Under the pieces are notes generated by a model that did no database searches, was not told the origin of the DNA, and saw only the letters and a list, made by a program, of their open reading frames with translations. Source: JAUSIF01 sp036556265 (GTDB taxonomy: Bacteria > Pseudomonadota > Alphaproteobacteria > Rhizobiales > Xanthobacteraceae). Taken from it: DNA of 54,786 nucleotides. The DNA lies in contig DATBJU010000001.1 of assembly GCA_036556265.1 (NCBI GenBank), positions 1 to 54,786 of the forward strand, written 5' to 3'. This document shows, piece by piece, positions 16,678 to 24,731 of the stretch. Within the stretch, counting starts at the first letter, position 1. Each line of letters opens with the position of its first letter. Position numbers and translations under genes: made by a program.

Positions 16678-16800
16678 GGCCCACTTGAGCCGATTCCGGC
16701 CATGTGCTTGAACCGGCGGGCTCGAATTGTTCCGACATTCGCCGCTGACGCGTGCTCGCGACTTCTGCCGCGGCGCGCGATCCCAACCCGGCGGCTGCGT

Positions 16801-16876
<76 letters not shown>

Positions 16877-16952
16877 AAATCCCGCGCCAAGATGCCCGTC
16901 GCAGGCGGCCGGCGGCACAAGGATTCGTCAACCAAACCTGCAGCTTACGCTG

Positions 16953-16981
16953 CTTGCGCGGGCCTGCTCGGCACACCATAT
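16953..16981 (+). promoter_or_regulatory. Predicted RpoH (heat-shock sigma factor) promoter of hsp20
   Basis: CTTG at 16953-16956, a 17-base spacer, and CACCATAT at 16974-16981 match the heat-shock consensus CTTG...CCCCATNT at 11 of 12 informative positions or nearly so. It lies 83 bases upstream of the hsp20 start. The same layout occurs upstream of dnaK at 48531-48559. Confidence 0.6.
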
Positions 16982-17064
16982 CCGCGGCGAAGGCGCAGCG
17001 CGAAAGGGCTAGCCTTCCGGGCGCCGTAACGGGCCCACAAAGTCGCTCGTGGAGGGCTTTGCGC

Positions 17065-17499
17065 ATGTCACGGATTCCAATGCTGTCGAGCCCGTTTCTC
17101 TTGGGCTTCGATGAAATCGAGCGGACGCTCGACCGCGTGGTCAAGGGCACGGACGGTTACCCGCCGTACAATATCGAGAGGATGTCGCGCGAGGGAAACC
17201 GACCTGAGCGTTTGCGCATTACTCTGGCAGTGGCTGGCTTCTCCGCGGACGAACTCGATGTCTCCGTTGAAGACAACGAACTCGCGATTCGCGGACGCCA
17301 GGAGGAAGAGGATGAGGGTCGCGTGTTTCTCCACCGCGGCATCGCCGCCCGGCAATTTCAGCGCACATTCGTGCTGGCTGACGGGATGGAAGTTGTCGGC
17401 GCCGAATTGAAGGATGGATTGCTTTCGATCGACTTGGAACGGCCGGAGACGGCGCGCGTCGCGCGTCGCATCCAGATCGCGACGGAAAGATCGAGGTAA
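17065..17499 (+). CDS. Small heat-shock protein, Hsp20/IbpA family
   Basis: This is a 144-residue alpha-crystallin-type holdase that binds unfolding proteins. The alpha-crystallin domain covers about residues 35-125, with the typical LRITLAVAGFSADELDVSVEDN strand pair split around residues 51-72, and the C-terminal GLLSIDLER strand. GGAGGG lies 8 bases before the ATG. The frame is open upstream through the tRNA to 16702, which is not coding. It is downstream of a heat-shock type promoter and is followed after 26 bases by a DUF1150 gene, a conserved pair in alphaproteobacteria. Confidence 0.94.
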   Translation: MSRIPMLSSPFLLGFDEIERTLDRVVKGTDGYPPYNIERMSREGNRPERLRITLAVAGFSADELDVSVEDNELAIRGRQEEEDEGRVFLHRGIAARQFQRTFVLADGMEVVGAELKDGLLSIDLERPETARVARRIQIATERSR

Positions 17500-17525
17500 C
17501 GGGGCGCGAGTGAGGAGTACGAGGC

Positions 17526-17792
17526 ATGAACAAGATCATCAACGAAAAGGCCGATACTAGGCTGAGTGAAGAGGCGTTCGCAGTCCTCGGCGGCGGTGAG
17601 ATCGCGTATGTGCGCCCGATTCGTTCGGAGGAGGTGCGGGCGCTGTTTCCGCAGGCGCCGGCTCTCGCACCGGGTCTTCAGCTCTTCTCGCTGCATGCCG
17701 CCGACGGCACGCCGATCATGGTGACGGACAGCCGCGCCGCTGCGGAAGCCAACGCGCGCGAGCATGAGCTCGACACCGTGAGCGTGCACTAA
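17526..17792 (+). CDS. DUF1150 family protein
   Basis: This is an 88-residue small protein of the DUF1150 family, found almost only in alphaproteobacteria and usually next to hsp20 genes. Recognisable segments are FAVLGGGEIAYVRPI and GLQLFSLHAADGTPI, followed by an A-rich segment ending in DTVSVH. GAGG lies just before the ATG. Co-transcription with hsp20 suggests a heat-shock role, but no function has been shown to my knowledge. Confidence 0.88.
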   Translation: MNKIINEKADTRLSEEAFAVLGGGEIAYVRPIRSEEVRALFPQAPALAPGLQLFSLHAADGTPIMVTDSRAAAEANAREHELDTVSVH

Positions 17793-17873
17793 TTGTTCAA
17801 TCGTAGAAGTCGCGGGTACAGCGCATCCCGGTACGACATCCCCTAGGATGGCTGTCCCGATCAAACGTCTCCG

Positions 17874-18335
17874 TCAGGCGGCGTGGCTCGCGGATGGCGC
17901 GGTCAGCAGCGCGAAGATCGCGTCGCTGTCACGTGCAGCACGCAGCTTGTCTGCGATCTCGTCGTCGCGAAGAAGCCGGGCCACGCGCGCCAGGGCCTTC
18001 AAGTGATCGGCGCCGGCTCCTTCCGGCGCAAGAAGTAGAAAGATCAGGTCGACCGGTTCGCCGTCGAGTGCGTCGAAATCCACCGGCCTTTCCAACCGCG
18101 CGAACAGTCCAACCAATCGGTCGAGCTTCGCAAGCTTGCCGTGCGGGATCGCGACGCCGCGGCCAATACCGGTCGAGCCAAGGCGCTCACGCTGCAAGAG
18201 TGTCTCGAAAATCTCGCGCTCGCTTCTGCCTGCGGCCTCGGCGGCGCGCGCGGCAAGCTCTTGCAACGCCTGTTTCTTGTTCTTGACTTTCAGCGCGGCC
18301 ACGACCGCCGGCGCGGCCAGAATGTCACTGAGCAT
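17874..18335 (-). CDS. ptsN: Nitrogen-regulatory PTS enzyme IIA (EIIA-Ntr)
   Basis: PtsN is the terminal phosphoacceptor of the nitrogen-related phosphotransfer system and regulates potassium uptake and other processes by protein contacts. The protein is 153 residues with the phosphorylated histidine at His65 in GVAIPHGKL. It lies downstream of rpoN on the same strand. In most proteobacteria the ribosome hibernation gene hpf sits between them; here only 139 bases separate the two and no hpf is present. Confidence 0.95.
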   Translation of the reverse strand: MLSDILAAPAVVAALKVKNKKQALQELAARAAEAAGRSEREIFETLLQRERLGSTGIGRGVAIPHGKLAKLDRLVGLFARLERPVDFDALDGEPVDLIFLLLAPEGAGADHLKALARVARLLRDDEIADKLRAARDSDAIFALLTAPSASHAA

Positions 18336-18474
18336 GAGGTGATTCCGATGCGAATTCGCAGCGAAGCAGTGCTTGCCGGATTCGAAGGCGCGGGACCATA
18401 AGAGCCGACCCGCGCCGGGTCAATGGCCCTCTAGGGCGAAAATCATCGGTTTACGAAATCTCATGATGATCGCC

Positions 18475-20010
18475 TCAACCGGCGACGCCGGAACCTTGCT
18501 TCTCCCGGCGGCGCTGAACCGACGACGGGATGTGCATCGATTCGCGGTACTTCGCGACCGTGCGACGTGCGATTTCAACGCCTGCCTCACGCAGCCGAGT
18601 CACGATCGTGTCGTCCGACAATGTCGCATCCGGGCTTTCCGCATCAATCATCTCCTTGATCCGATGGCGCACGGCCTCCGATGAATGCGCCTCGCCCGAG
18701 CCCGTCGCCGGAATCGCCGAAGAAAAGAAGTATTTGAGCTCGAGGATACCGCGTGGCGTGGCCATGTATTTGTTGGCTGTTACGCGGGAGACGGTGGATT
18801 CGTGCATCCCGATCGCGTCGGCAACCGTGCGCAGGTTCAGCGGCCGCAGGTGTTGAACGCCATAGGCAAGAAAGCCGTCCTGTTGGCGCACGATCTCCGT
18901 GGAAACCTTCAGGATTGTGCGAGCACGCTGGTCGAGCGCGCGCGTGAGCCAGGTAGCAGTTTGCAGGCACTCGGCAAGGAAGCCGCGCTCTTTCTCGCTC
19001 ATCGCGTTCTTCGATACCTTCGCGTAATAGGTCTGGTTCACCAGCACGCGGGGCAGCGTGTCCGAATTCAGCTCCACCGACCAGGTTCCGTCCGGATTTG
19101 CTCGCACGAACACGTCGGGCACGATCGGCTGCACGACGCCACCGCCGAAGGCGAGTCCCGGTTTCGGATTGAGGCGGCGGATCTCGCCGGCCATGTCGTG
19201 AAGATCCTCCTGGTCCACGCCGCAAACGCGCTTCAGCTCGGCGAAATCGCGCTTGGCAAGGAGATCGAGATGTTCGATCAGCGCGCGCATCGCCGGATCG
19301 TAGCGATCGCGCTCCTTCAGCTGGATCGCGAGGCATTCGGACAGGTCGCGTGCACATACGCCGGGCGGATCGAAGGTCTGCAGCACGGCCAGCACCCGCT
19401 CGATCTGCTCCTGCGGCGCGCCGAGTTTTTCCGCGATCGAGGGCAGCTCGCCACGCACGTAGCCTGCTTCGTCCACAAGATCGATCAGGTGCTGACCGAT
19501 GATGCGTTCAACCGGATCGGTGACCGCGAGCGTCAACTGTCGCGCAAGGTGATCGGCAAGCGAGGTCTCCGCGGACACGAATGATTCGAGGTTGTAGTCG
19601 CCGTCGATGCTGCCACCCCGGCCGACGCTCGCCCACTCGGAATAGCCCGGCGTTTCCGGCGGCGCGGATGCGGCACCTGTTTCGGTCGCATCGTCTGGAA
19701 AGACATTCTCGATGTTGGTGTCGAATCGCTCCTCAATCTCGCCGCGGTTGGGCTCCGCAGCGTCGCGTTCCCAATCATCGGCTCCAGTTTCCTCGCCAGC
19801 GGGTTCGGTGCTCGACGTCGCGGCCTCCCCCTCCGCGGACCGCGGCGGCTCGTCAGCGCGCTCGAGCAGCGGATTGCGCTCCAACTCAGCGTCGACGTAG
19901 GCCACGAGATCCAGACTCGACAGCTGCAGGAGCTTGATTGCCTGCATGAGCTGCGGCGTCATCACGAGCGCCTGGCTCTGCTTGAGCTGGAGTTTCTGCG
20001 AAAGCGCCAT
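18475..20010 (-). CDS. rpoN: RNA polymerase sigma-54 factor
   Basis: RpoN directs RNA polymerase to -24/-12 promoters with the help of AAA+ activators. The 511-residue protein starts with the Gln/Leu-rich region I (SQKLQLKQSQALVMTPQL). It has an acidic, variable region II (about 50-120), then the core-binding domain, the helix-turn-helix (MHESTVSRVTANKY), and the C-terminal RpoN box (ARRTVAKYRE). It is followed by ptsN and preceded by lptB, the usual proteobacterial order. Confidence 0.98.
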   Translation of the reverse strand: MALSQKLQLKQSQALVMTPQLMQAIKLLQLSSLDLVAYVDAELERNPLLERADEPPRSAEGEAATSSTEPAGEETGADDWERDAAEPNRGEIEERFDTNIENVFPDDATETGAASAPPETPGYSEWASVGRGGSIDGDYNLESFVSAETSLADHLARQLTLAVTDPVERIIGQHLIDLVDEAGYVRGELPSIAEKLGAPQEQIERVLAVLQTFDPPGVCARDLSECLAIQLKERDRYDPAMRALIEHLDLLAKRDFAELKRVCGVDQEDLHDMAGEIRRLNPKPGLAFGGGVVQPIVPDVFVRANPDGTWSVELNSDTLPRVLVNQTYYAKVSKNAMSEKERGFLAECLQTATWLTRALDQRARTILKVSTEIVRQQDGFLAYGVQHLRPLNLRTVADAIGMHESTVSRVTANKYMATPRGILELKYFFSSAIPATGSGEAHSSEAVRHRIKEMIDAESPDATLSDDTIVTRLREAGVEIARRTVAKYRESMHIPSSVQRRREKQGSGVAG

Positions 20011-20082
20011 CAGGCTTGCTGCCGTTGCAGCTCCTCGTGGTCGGCTACGGCAATTTTCTACCGAAACGCTGCGCGTAGCCAG

Positions 20083-21270
20083 TCAAAGTCGGAATTCCTC
20101 CCCGAGATAGACGCGGCGCACCTTTTCGCTCTGGACGATCTGGTCCGGGTCGCCCTCCATGAGGATCGAGCCAGAGTGCACAATATACGCACGATCGACG
20201 AGGCCGAGCGTCTCACGCACGTTGTGATCGGTGATAAGGACACCAATGCCGCGGCGGGTCAGATGACGCACGAGCTCTTGAATGTCACCGACGGCGATAG
20301 GGTCAATTCCGGCGAACGGCTCATCGAGCAGCATGAACGACGGCCGTGACGCCAATGCCCGGGCGATCTCGACTCGCCGACGCTCACCGCCGGACAGAGC
20401 GATCGCAGGCGAGCGGCGAACCCGCTCAATATTGAACTCGTCGAGCAGCATGTCGAGCTCCTCCTCGCGATGGCTGCGGTTGGGCTCGACGGCCTCCAGC
20501 ACGGAGCGGATGTTGTCCTCGACCGACATCCCGCGAAAGATCGACGGCTCCTGCGGCAGATAGCCGATGCCGAGCCGGGCACGCCGGTACATGGGAAGAC
20601 CCGTGACATCATGGCCATCGAGCATGATCACGCCAGCATCGGCGTGGATGAGCCCGACAATCATGTAGAACACGGTGGTTTTGCCGGCGCCGTTCGGGCC
20701 GAGGAGCCCGACCGCTTCCCCACGGCGCAGTCCGATTGTCACGTCGTTTACGACGCGGCGCCCGTTGAAGCTCTTCATCAGGCCGGCAGCCGCAAGCGTG
20801 CCTGCCAGCGACTGCGGATGCGGTTTGGGGGATGGCTGCGGGCGTGCCGCCCGGCGTGACTCCGTCGCACGACGCAACTCCTGTACCTCGTGGAGAAGCT
20901 GCGATTCCTGGGCGGGCCGGGCTGCAGTCTTTGGGCGAAGCTCCTGGATCACGCGCGCGGGCTTGACCGGTCGTGGCGCCGACTTCGGGCGAAGTTCCTG
21001 CACGACGCGCGCGTCGCGCACGGGTTGCGGATCGGCGACCGGCGGAGATTCGCGAAGCGCGCGCGATTCAGCCGCGGGCCGCGCGGGCCGGAGCGGCCGA
21101 GACTCCGGGACCGGGCGCGGCTCCGGTTTCGCGCGACGCTCGAGCAACTGCGGCGCACCTGTTTCGTCCAAGCGCCACGCATCGGTGAAAGCCGCGGAGC
21201 TGTCGCCCCGCTGGGGCTTCGAGCGTAGCCAAGAGAGGACTTTCAGCACGGTTTCCTTGCTGCGGCGCAC
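20083..21270 (-). CDS. lptB: LPS export ABC transporter ATP-binding protein LptB with long N-terminal extension
   Basis: LptB is the ATPase of the LptB2FGC complex that extracts LPS from the inner membrane. Using the GTG at 21270 (GAGG 5 bases upstream; GTG 21276 is an alternative), the ABC domain covers about residues 157-395. It has Walker A GPNGAGKTT at 191-199, the signature LSGGERRRVEIARAL, and Walker B FMLLDEPFAGID. The first ~155 residues are an Arg/Pro/Ala/Glu-rich extension with a tandem 18-residue repeat (VQELRPKSAPRPVK-type) at 86-121 and a degenerate third copy. Shorter extensions occur in other Rhizobiales LptB. The lptC-lptA genes lie upstream and rpoN downstream. Confidence 0.93.
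   Translation of the reverse strand: MRRSKETVLKVLSWLRSKPQRGDSSAAFTDAWRLDETGAPQLLERRAKPEPRPVPESRPLRPARPAAESRALRESPPVADPQPVRDARVVQELRPKSAPRPVKPARVIQELRPKTAARPAQESQLLHEVQELRRATESRRAARPQPSPKPHPQSLAGTLAAAGLMKSFNGRRVVNDVTIGLRRGEAVGLLGPNGAGKTTVFYMIVGLIHADAGVIMLDGHDVTGLPMYRRARLGIGYLPQEPSIFRGMSVEDNIRSVLEAVEPNRSHREEELDMLLDEFNIERVRRSPAIALSGGERRRVEIARALASRPSFMLLDEPFAGIDPIAVGDIQELVRHLTRRGIGVLITDHNVRETLGLVDRAYIVHSGSILMEGDPDQIVQSEKVRRVYLGEEFRL
20908..21015 (-). repeat. In-frame 54-bp tandem repeat inside lptB
   Basis: Two imperfect 54-bp units encode the 18-residue repeats DARVVQELRPKSAPRPVK and PARVIQELRPKTAARPAQ. The shared block GGGCGAAG-TCCTG recurs at 20933 and 20987, exactly 54 bases apart. A third unit (HEVQELRR) has decayed. 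The copy spacing is a multiple of three, so the frame is kept. Confidence 0.85.
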
Positions 21271-21382
21271 TTGCACCTCGGGCGGCTATATTCGGTCCTC
21301 GGGCCGGAGGCAACGCAGAGGCGTTCGAGTGGTTAGCCGGCGGCGGCCCCAGCCCGCGTAATAAGTCTTTGCCTGAAAAAGG

Positions 21383-22024
21383 CTATTTTGAGCCGCCGGA
21401 CTTTTTGTTTTCGACCGACGAGGGTACGAACAGGCCCTGGACGCGCGTGTTGCCGTCCTTCGAGCCGGATTCCAACCGCGAGTACCCGGTTTTCAGGTCG
21501 ACGACGAGCTTGTCGCCGCGCATGACGTTCGGCCCCTGCGTCAGCACGACATTGCCGGTAATGGTCGCTGTGTTCGTCGGCATATCGAGAACGCCGAGGT
21601 CGCCGCTCGCCTTCTGGTCCTTGTTTGTGATGATGACGCCGCCGTGTGCCTCGAGCCGGCGGATTCGCTGGGCCGGATCGTTGCCACCCGCCGCTGCGGG
21701 CTTCGAAGCGGGAGCGGGCTCCTCCTTCGTTCCCTTTTCGCGCCCACGCAGCGATCCCTCGTAGAATACCTTCAGCTCACGACTGCGCATGGTCGACTCG
21801 CCCTGCTGCACAACGACGTTGCCAATGAACACCGCAAAGCGATCCTTATCGTGCACCTCGAATGCGTTTGCTTCGATCTTCACCGGCTCCTTGTTGTCGC
21901 GCGCGAACCCCTGGAACGCACTTGGCAGGTTCGCGCCGCCTTGCTTCGTTTGCGCAAGCGCAGTGGACGCGCCAACGAGAACGGCGGCAGCGACAAAAAT
22001 CTGAAACAGAATTCGCGATCTCAT
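21383..22024 (-). CDS. lptA: Periplasmic LPS transport protein LptA (OstA-like)
   Basis: LptA forms the periplasmic bridge that carries LPS to the outer membrane. The 213-residue protein has a signal peptide ending at ALAQ (about residue 25). It contains the OstA/LptA beta-jellyroll with NAFEVHDKDRFAVFIGNVVVQQG and DLGVLDMPTNTATITGNVVL, with a Pro/Ala linker near residues 100-112. Its ATG overlaps the lptC stop (ATGA). lptB is 106 bases further downstream. Confidence 0.9.
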   Translation of the reverse strand: MRSRILFQIFVAAAVLVGASTALAQTKQGGANLPSAFQGFARDNKEPVKIEANAFEVHDKDRFAVFIGNVVVQQGESTMRSRELKVFYEGSLRGREKGTKEEPAPASKPAAAGGNDPAQRIRRLEAHGGVIITNKDQKASGDLGVLDMPTNTATITGNVVLTQGPNVMRGDKLVVDLKTGYSRLESGSKDGNTRVQGLFVPSSVENKKSGGSK

Positions 22025-22734
22025 TTCGCGGCTTCCGCAGTCTTCGCGTCGCCCGCAGGCGGCAAGCGAAATGTCAGCACGACGTTGCCCTCAAAGCGCG
22101 CGCGGTCGCCGTGGTCGAAGATCTCCAGCCGCTGCGCCTGTAGCGACCCGTCGGGAAAGACGGCGCGTACCGGTTTCTCGGTCACGATATGGCCCTTGCG
22201 TACCTCGACGAGCGCATCAGTGAGCAAAACCTGGTAGCCGCCGGTCGCCGCGATCTCGATTCCCTCAGACAGACGCAACACGCCAGCCTTCATGTCATAG
22301 ACGCCGTTCTTGGCACGCATCGACGTCTCGCCGCGGTTGGCAAGTTCGACCTGTCCGTGAATTCCAGAGAGTTCAATGATGTTGGACTTCGATAGATCCT
22401 GCGCGGCGGAATCAGCGGTCACGGAGTAAGGCCGCCGATCCTGTGTGAAGCCGGTAAGCTTCGGCGCGTCGATCGTCAGCTTGTTGTCGGTGATCGAGAT
22501 GCGCCCGAACTCGATTGGAAGATCGCGGTAGAAACGGAGCGGATCGAGCACAAGGAAGAGCGCAATCAGCGCGAGGCCGCCGAGTGCCGCCGCCGGCAAC
22601 GCCCAGCGCAAGATCCGGACGCGCCTGCTATGCCGTTTTGCCGCGCGGAAAGCGGCATAGCGCTCCCGCCCGGACCGGTCTCCGGGAACGAGCAGCGCGA
22701 GGTCGGTTCGGGGCATGGGATTGGCCCGGCTCAT
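22021..22734 (-). CDS. lptC: LPS export component LptC
   Basis: LptC is the bitopic inner-membrane partner of LptB2FG that hands LPS to LptA. The 237-residue protein has an Arg-rich cytoplasmic N-terminus, one membrane segment (about residues 43-64), and a periplasmic LptC domain with FGRISITDNKLTIDAPKLTGF and later VRAVFPDGSLQAQRLEIFDHG. It is coupled to lptA by an ATGA overlap. Confidence 0.9.
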   Translation of the reverse strand: MSRANPMPRTDLALLVPGDRSGRERYAAFRAAKRHSRRVRILRWALPAAALGGLALIALFLVLDPLRFYRDLPIEFGRISITDNKLTIDAPKLTGFTQDRRPYSVTADSAAQDLSKSNIIELSGIHGQVELANRGETSMRAKNGVYDMKAGVLRLSEGIEIAATGGYQVLLTDALVEVRKGHIVTEKPVRAVFPDGSLQAQRLEIFDHGDRARFEGNVVLTFRLPPAGDAKTAEAAK

Positions 22735-22837
22735 GACACGCTCATCATACGAGCCTCACCAAGCCGAGAATTGCGGCTTTCCCGCGAAGTTGGCCGGATC
22801 GGCGCTACAGGCAAGGGACGGGAGAAGCGGGAACCCC

Positions 22838-23452
22838 TCAGGTGTGGGCGAATACGTCGATTTCGGCGAAGCCTGCGAGGTCGAGACGCGCCCGGACCGG
22901 CAGGAAGCGGAAGCATGCATCGGCGAACTCCGCCCTTCCCTCACGCGCCAGCATCTGATCGAGGCGCTCCTTCAGCGCGTGGAGATGCAACACGTCCGCA
23001 GCGGCGTAGGCCACCTGCGCGTCGGACAATGTCTCCGCTCCCCAATCGGAGCTCTGCTGCTGTTTCGACAGATCCTGCCCAAGCAGCTCCTTCACGATGT
23101 CCTTAAGGCCGTGCCTGTCAGTGTAGGTGCGCGCGAGTTTGGAGGCGACCTTGGTGCAATAAACCGGCTCCGGCATCACACCGAAGGTCTTGTAGAGCAC
23201 GGCAAGATCGAAGCGTGCGAAATGGAAGAGCTTGAGGCGCTTAGGATCGCGCAGCAGCCTCACAAGATTGGGGGCCTCAGTGTCGCCGACGGGAAACTGC
23301 ACGACATCCGCGGAGCCGTCGCCGGGCGAAAGCTGCACGACACAGAGCCGGTCGCGATTGGGATTGAGCCCCAGCGTCTCGGTATCGATCGCAACCACCG
23401 TTCCGTAGGCGGAAAGGTCCGGCAGGTCGCCCCGGTGCAGACGAATGGTCAT
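22838..23452 (-). CDS. rnd: Ribonuclease D family 3'-5' exonuclease (catalytic domain only)
   Basis: This is a DEDDy exonuclease acting on RNA 3' ends. The motifs are Asp23/Glu25 in AIDTETLGL (ExoI), HFARFDLAVL (ExoII) and YAAADVLHLH (ExoIII). At 204 residues it is only the exonuclease domain, without the two HRDC domains of the roughly 375-residue E. coli enzyme. Short forms like this are common in alphaproteobacteria. It is first in the rnd-lptC-lptA-lptB-rpoN-ptsN minus-strand series and lies next to tRNA-Leu. Confidence 0.9.
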   Translation of the reverse strand: MTIRLHRGDLPDLSAYGTVVAIDTETLGLNPNRDRLCVVQLSPGDGSADVVQFPVGDTEAPNLVRLLRDPKRLKLFHFARFDLAVLYKTFGVMPEPVYCTKVASKLARTYTDRHGLKDIVKELLGQDLSKQQQSSDWGAETLSDAQVAYAAADVLHLHALKERLDQMLAREGRAEFADACFRFLPVRARLDLAGFAEIDVFAHT

Positions 23453-23540
23453 TGCCCGTTCACGTGGATCGAATCCGCAGTTGGCCCGTTACAGGGGTAG
23501 CGGAAATCGATGTACGAATCGTAGCCGGCGCCAAAATGCT

Positions 23541-23626
23541 TGGTGCCCAGGAGAGGACTCGAACCTCCACGGCTGTTAACCACTGGTACCTGAAACCAGC
23601 GCGTCTACCAATTCCGCCACCTGGGC
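23541..23626 (-). tRNA. tRNA-Leu (anticodon CAG)
   Basis: This is a complete 86-base class II tRNA with encoded CCA. The acceptor GCCCAGG pairs with CCTGGGC; the D arm is GCGGAATTGGTAGACGC, the anticodon stem CTGGT/ACCAG carries loop TTCAGGT (CAG), a long variable arm follows, and the T arm is GAGGTTCGAGTCCTC. Confidence 0.98.
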
Positions 23627-23759
23627 TCCGCCGTTAGGTAGGGTGCCGCCTTCCGGATTGTCAATCGACGGGGCGAACCCGGCGCGGCTTTACGGCAACG
23701 GGACCATCGAGTATCGCTCGCTCGCCCGCGGGGCGTCGGGTCTCACCTAGGGTTCTGAT

Positions 23760-24728
23760 ATGACGGCGGTTCCGGAAGATCGTCTCGTCACGGTCTACGG
23801 CGGCTCCGGCTTCATCGGCCGCCATGTGGTGCGCGCGCTCGCGAAGAGCGGCTGGCGCATCCGCGTCGCGGTACGGCGGCCGGACCTCGCGCATCATCTG
23901 CAACCGCTCGGACGCGTCGGACAGATCCACGCAGTGCAAGCGAACCTGCGGTTTCCCGATTCTGTGGCGCGCGCTGCGGCCGGTGCGGACGCGCTCGTGA
24001 ACCTCGTCGGAATACTTTACGAGAGCGGACGGCAGACGTTCGACGCGATCCAGGCGCAGGGCGCGGCTGCCGTCGCGCGCACCGCGGCAGACATTGGCGC
24101 TCGCCTCGTTCAGTTCTCGGCAATCGGGGCAGACGCCGATTCCCGTTCGGTCTATGCGCGTACGAAGGCTGCGGGCGAGGTTGCGGCGTTCGCCCACGTG
24201 CCTTCGGCCGTCGTGTTGCGCCCCTCGATTGCGTTCGGACCGGAGGACGATTTTTTCAATAAGTTTGCGGCGATGGCCCGCATCTCGCCGGCGCTGCCGC
24301 TGATTGGCGGCGGCAAGACGCATTTCCAGCCGGTGTTCGTAGGCGACGTCGCCGCTGCGGTGAATGCAGTGCTGGAAGGGCGCGCTCGGCCGGGCACGAT
24401 CTATGAGCTCGGCGGGCCGGAGATCAGAACGTTCGACGAATTGATGCAGATCATGTTGCGCGAGATCGGCCGGCGCCGGCTGCTGATCCCGCTTCCCTTT
24501 GCGATTGCGCGAATGCAGGCGTTCTTCCTCGAATGGCTGCCGAAGCCATTGGTCACTCGCGACCAGATCGCACAGCTTGAGCGCGACAACGTGGTGTCGG
24601 AAGCGGCGCAGCGCGAGGGCCGAACCCTGCAGGGTCTCGGCATCTCGCCGACCTCGCTCGAAACCGTTCTGCCGACGTACCTTTGGCGCTTCCGCAAGGC
24701 GGGGCAGTTCTCTCGGCCAGCCACCTAG
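23760..24728 (+). CDS. NDUFA9-like (complex I associated) NAD(P)-binding SDR protein
   Basis: This is a 322-residue atypical short-chain dehydrogenase of the group annotated as complex I NDUFA9 subunit family. The NAD(P) motif GGSGFIGRHVV is at residues 14-24, and the YARTK pair corresponding to YxxxK is near residue 129. In mitochondria and Paracoccus the homologue is an accessory subunit binding NADPH in NADH dehydrogenase; a role here is inferred from the family. AGGG lies upstream of the ATG. It converges on uppP with 3 bases between stops, the usual Rhizobiales neighbourhood. Confidence 0.85.
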   Translation: MTAVPEDRLVTVYGGSGFIGRHVVRALAKSGWRIRVAVRRPDLAHHLQPLGRVGQIHAVQANLRFPDSVARAAAGADALVNLVGILYESGRQTFDAIQAQGAAAVARTAADIGARLVQFSAIGADADSRSVYARTKAAGEVAAFAHVPSAVVLRPSIAFGPEDDFFNKFAAMARISPALPLIGGGKTHFQPVFVGDVAAAVNAVLEGRARPGTIYELGGPEIRTFDELMQIMLREIGRRRLLIPLPFAIARMQAFFLEWLPKPLVTRDQIAQLERDNVVSEAAQREGRTLQGLGISPTSLETVLPTYLWRFRKAGQFSRPAT

Positions 24729-24731
24729 CTT

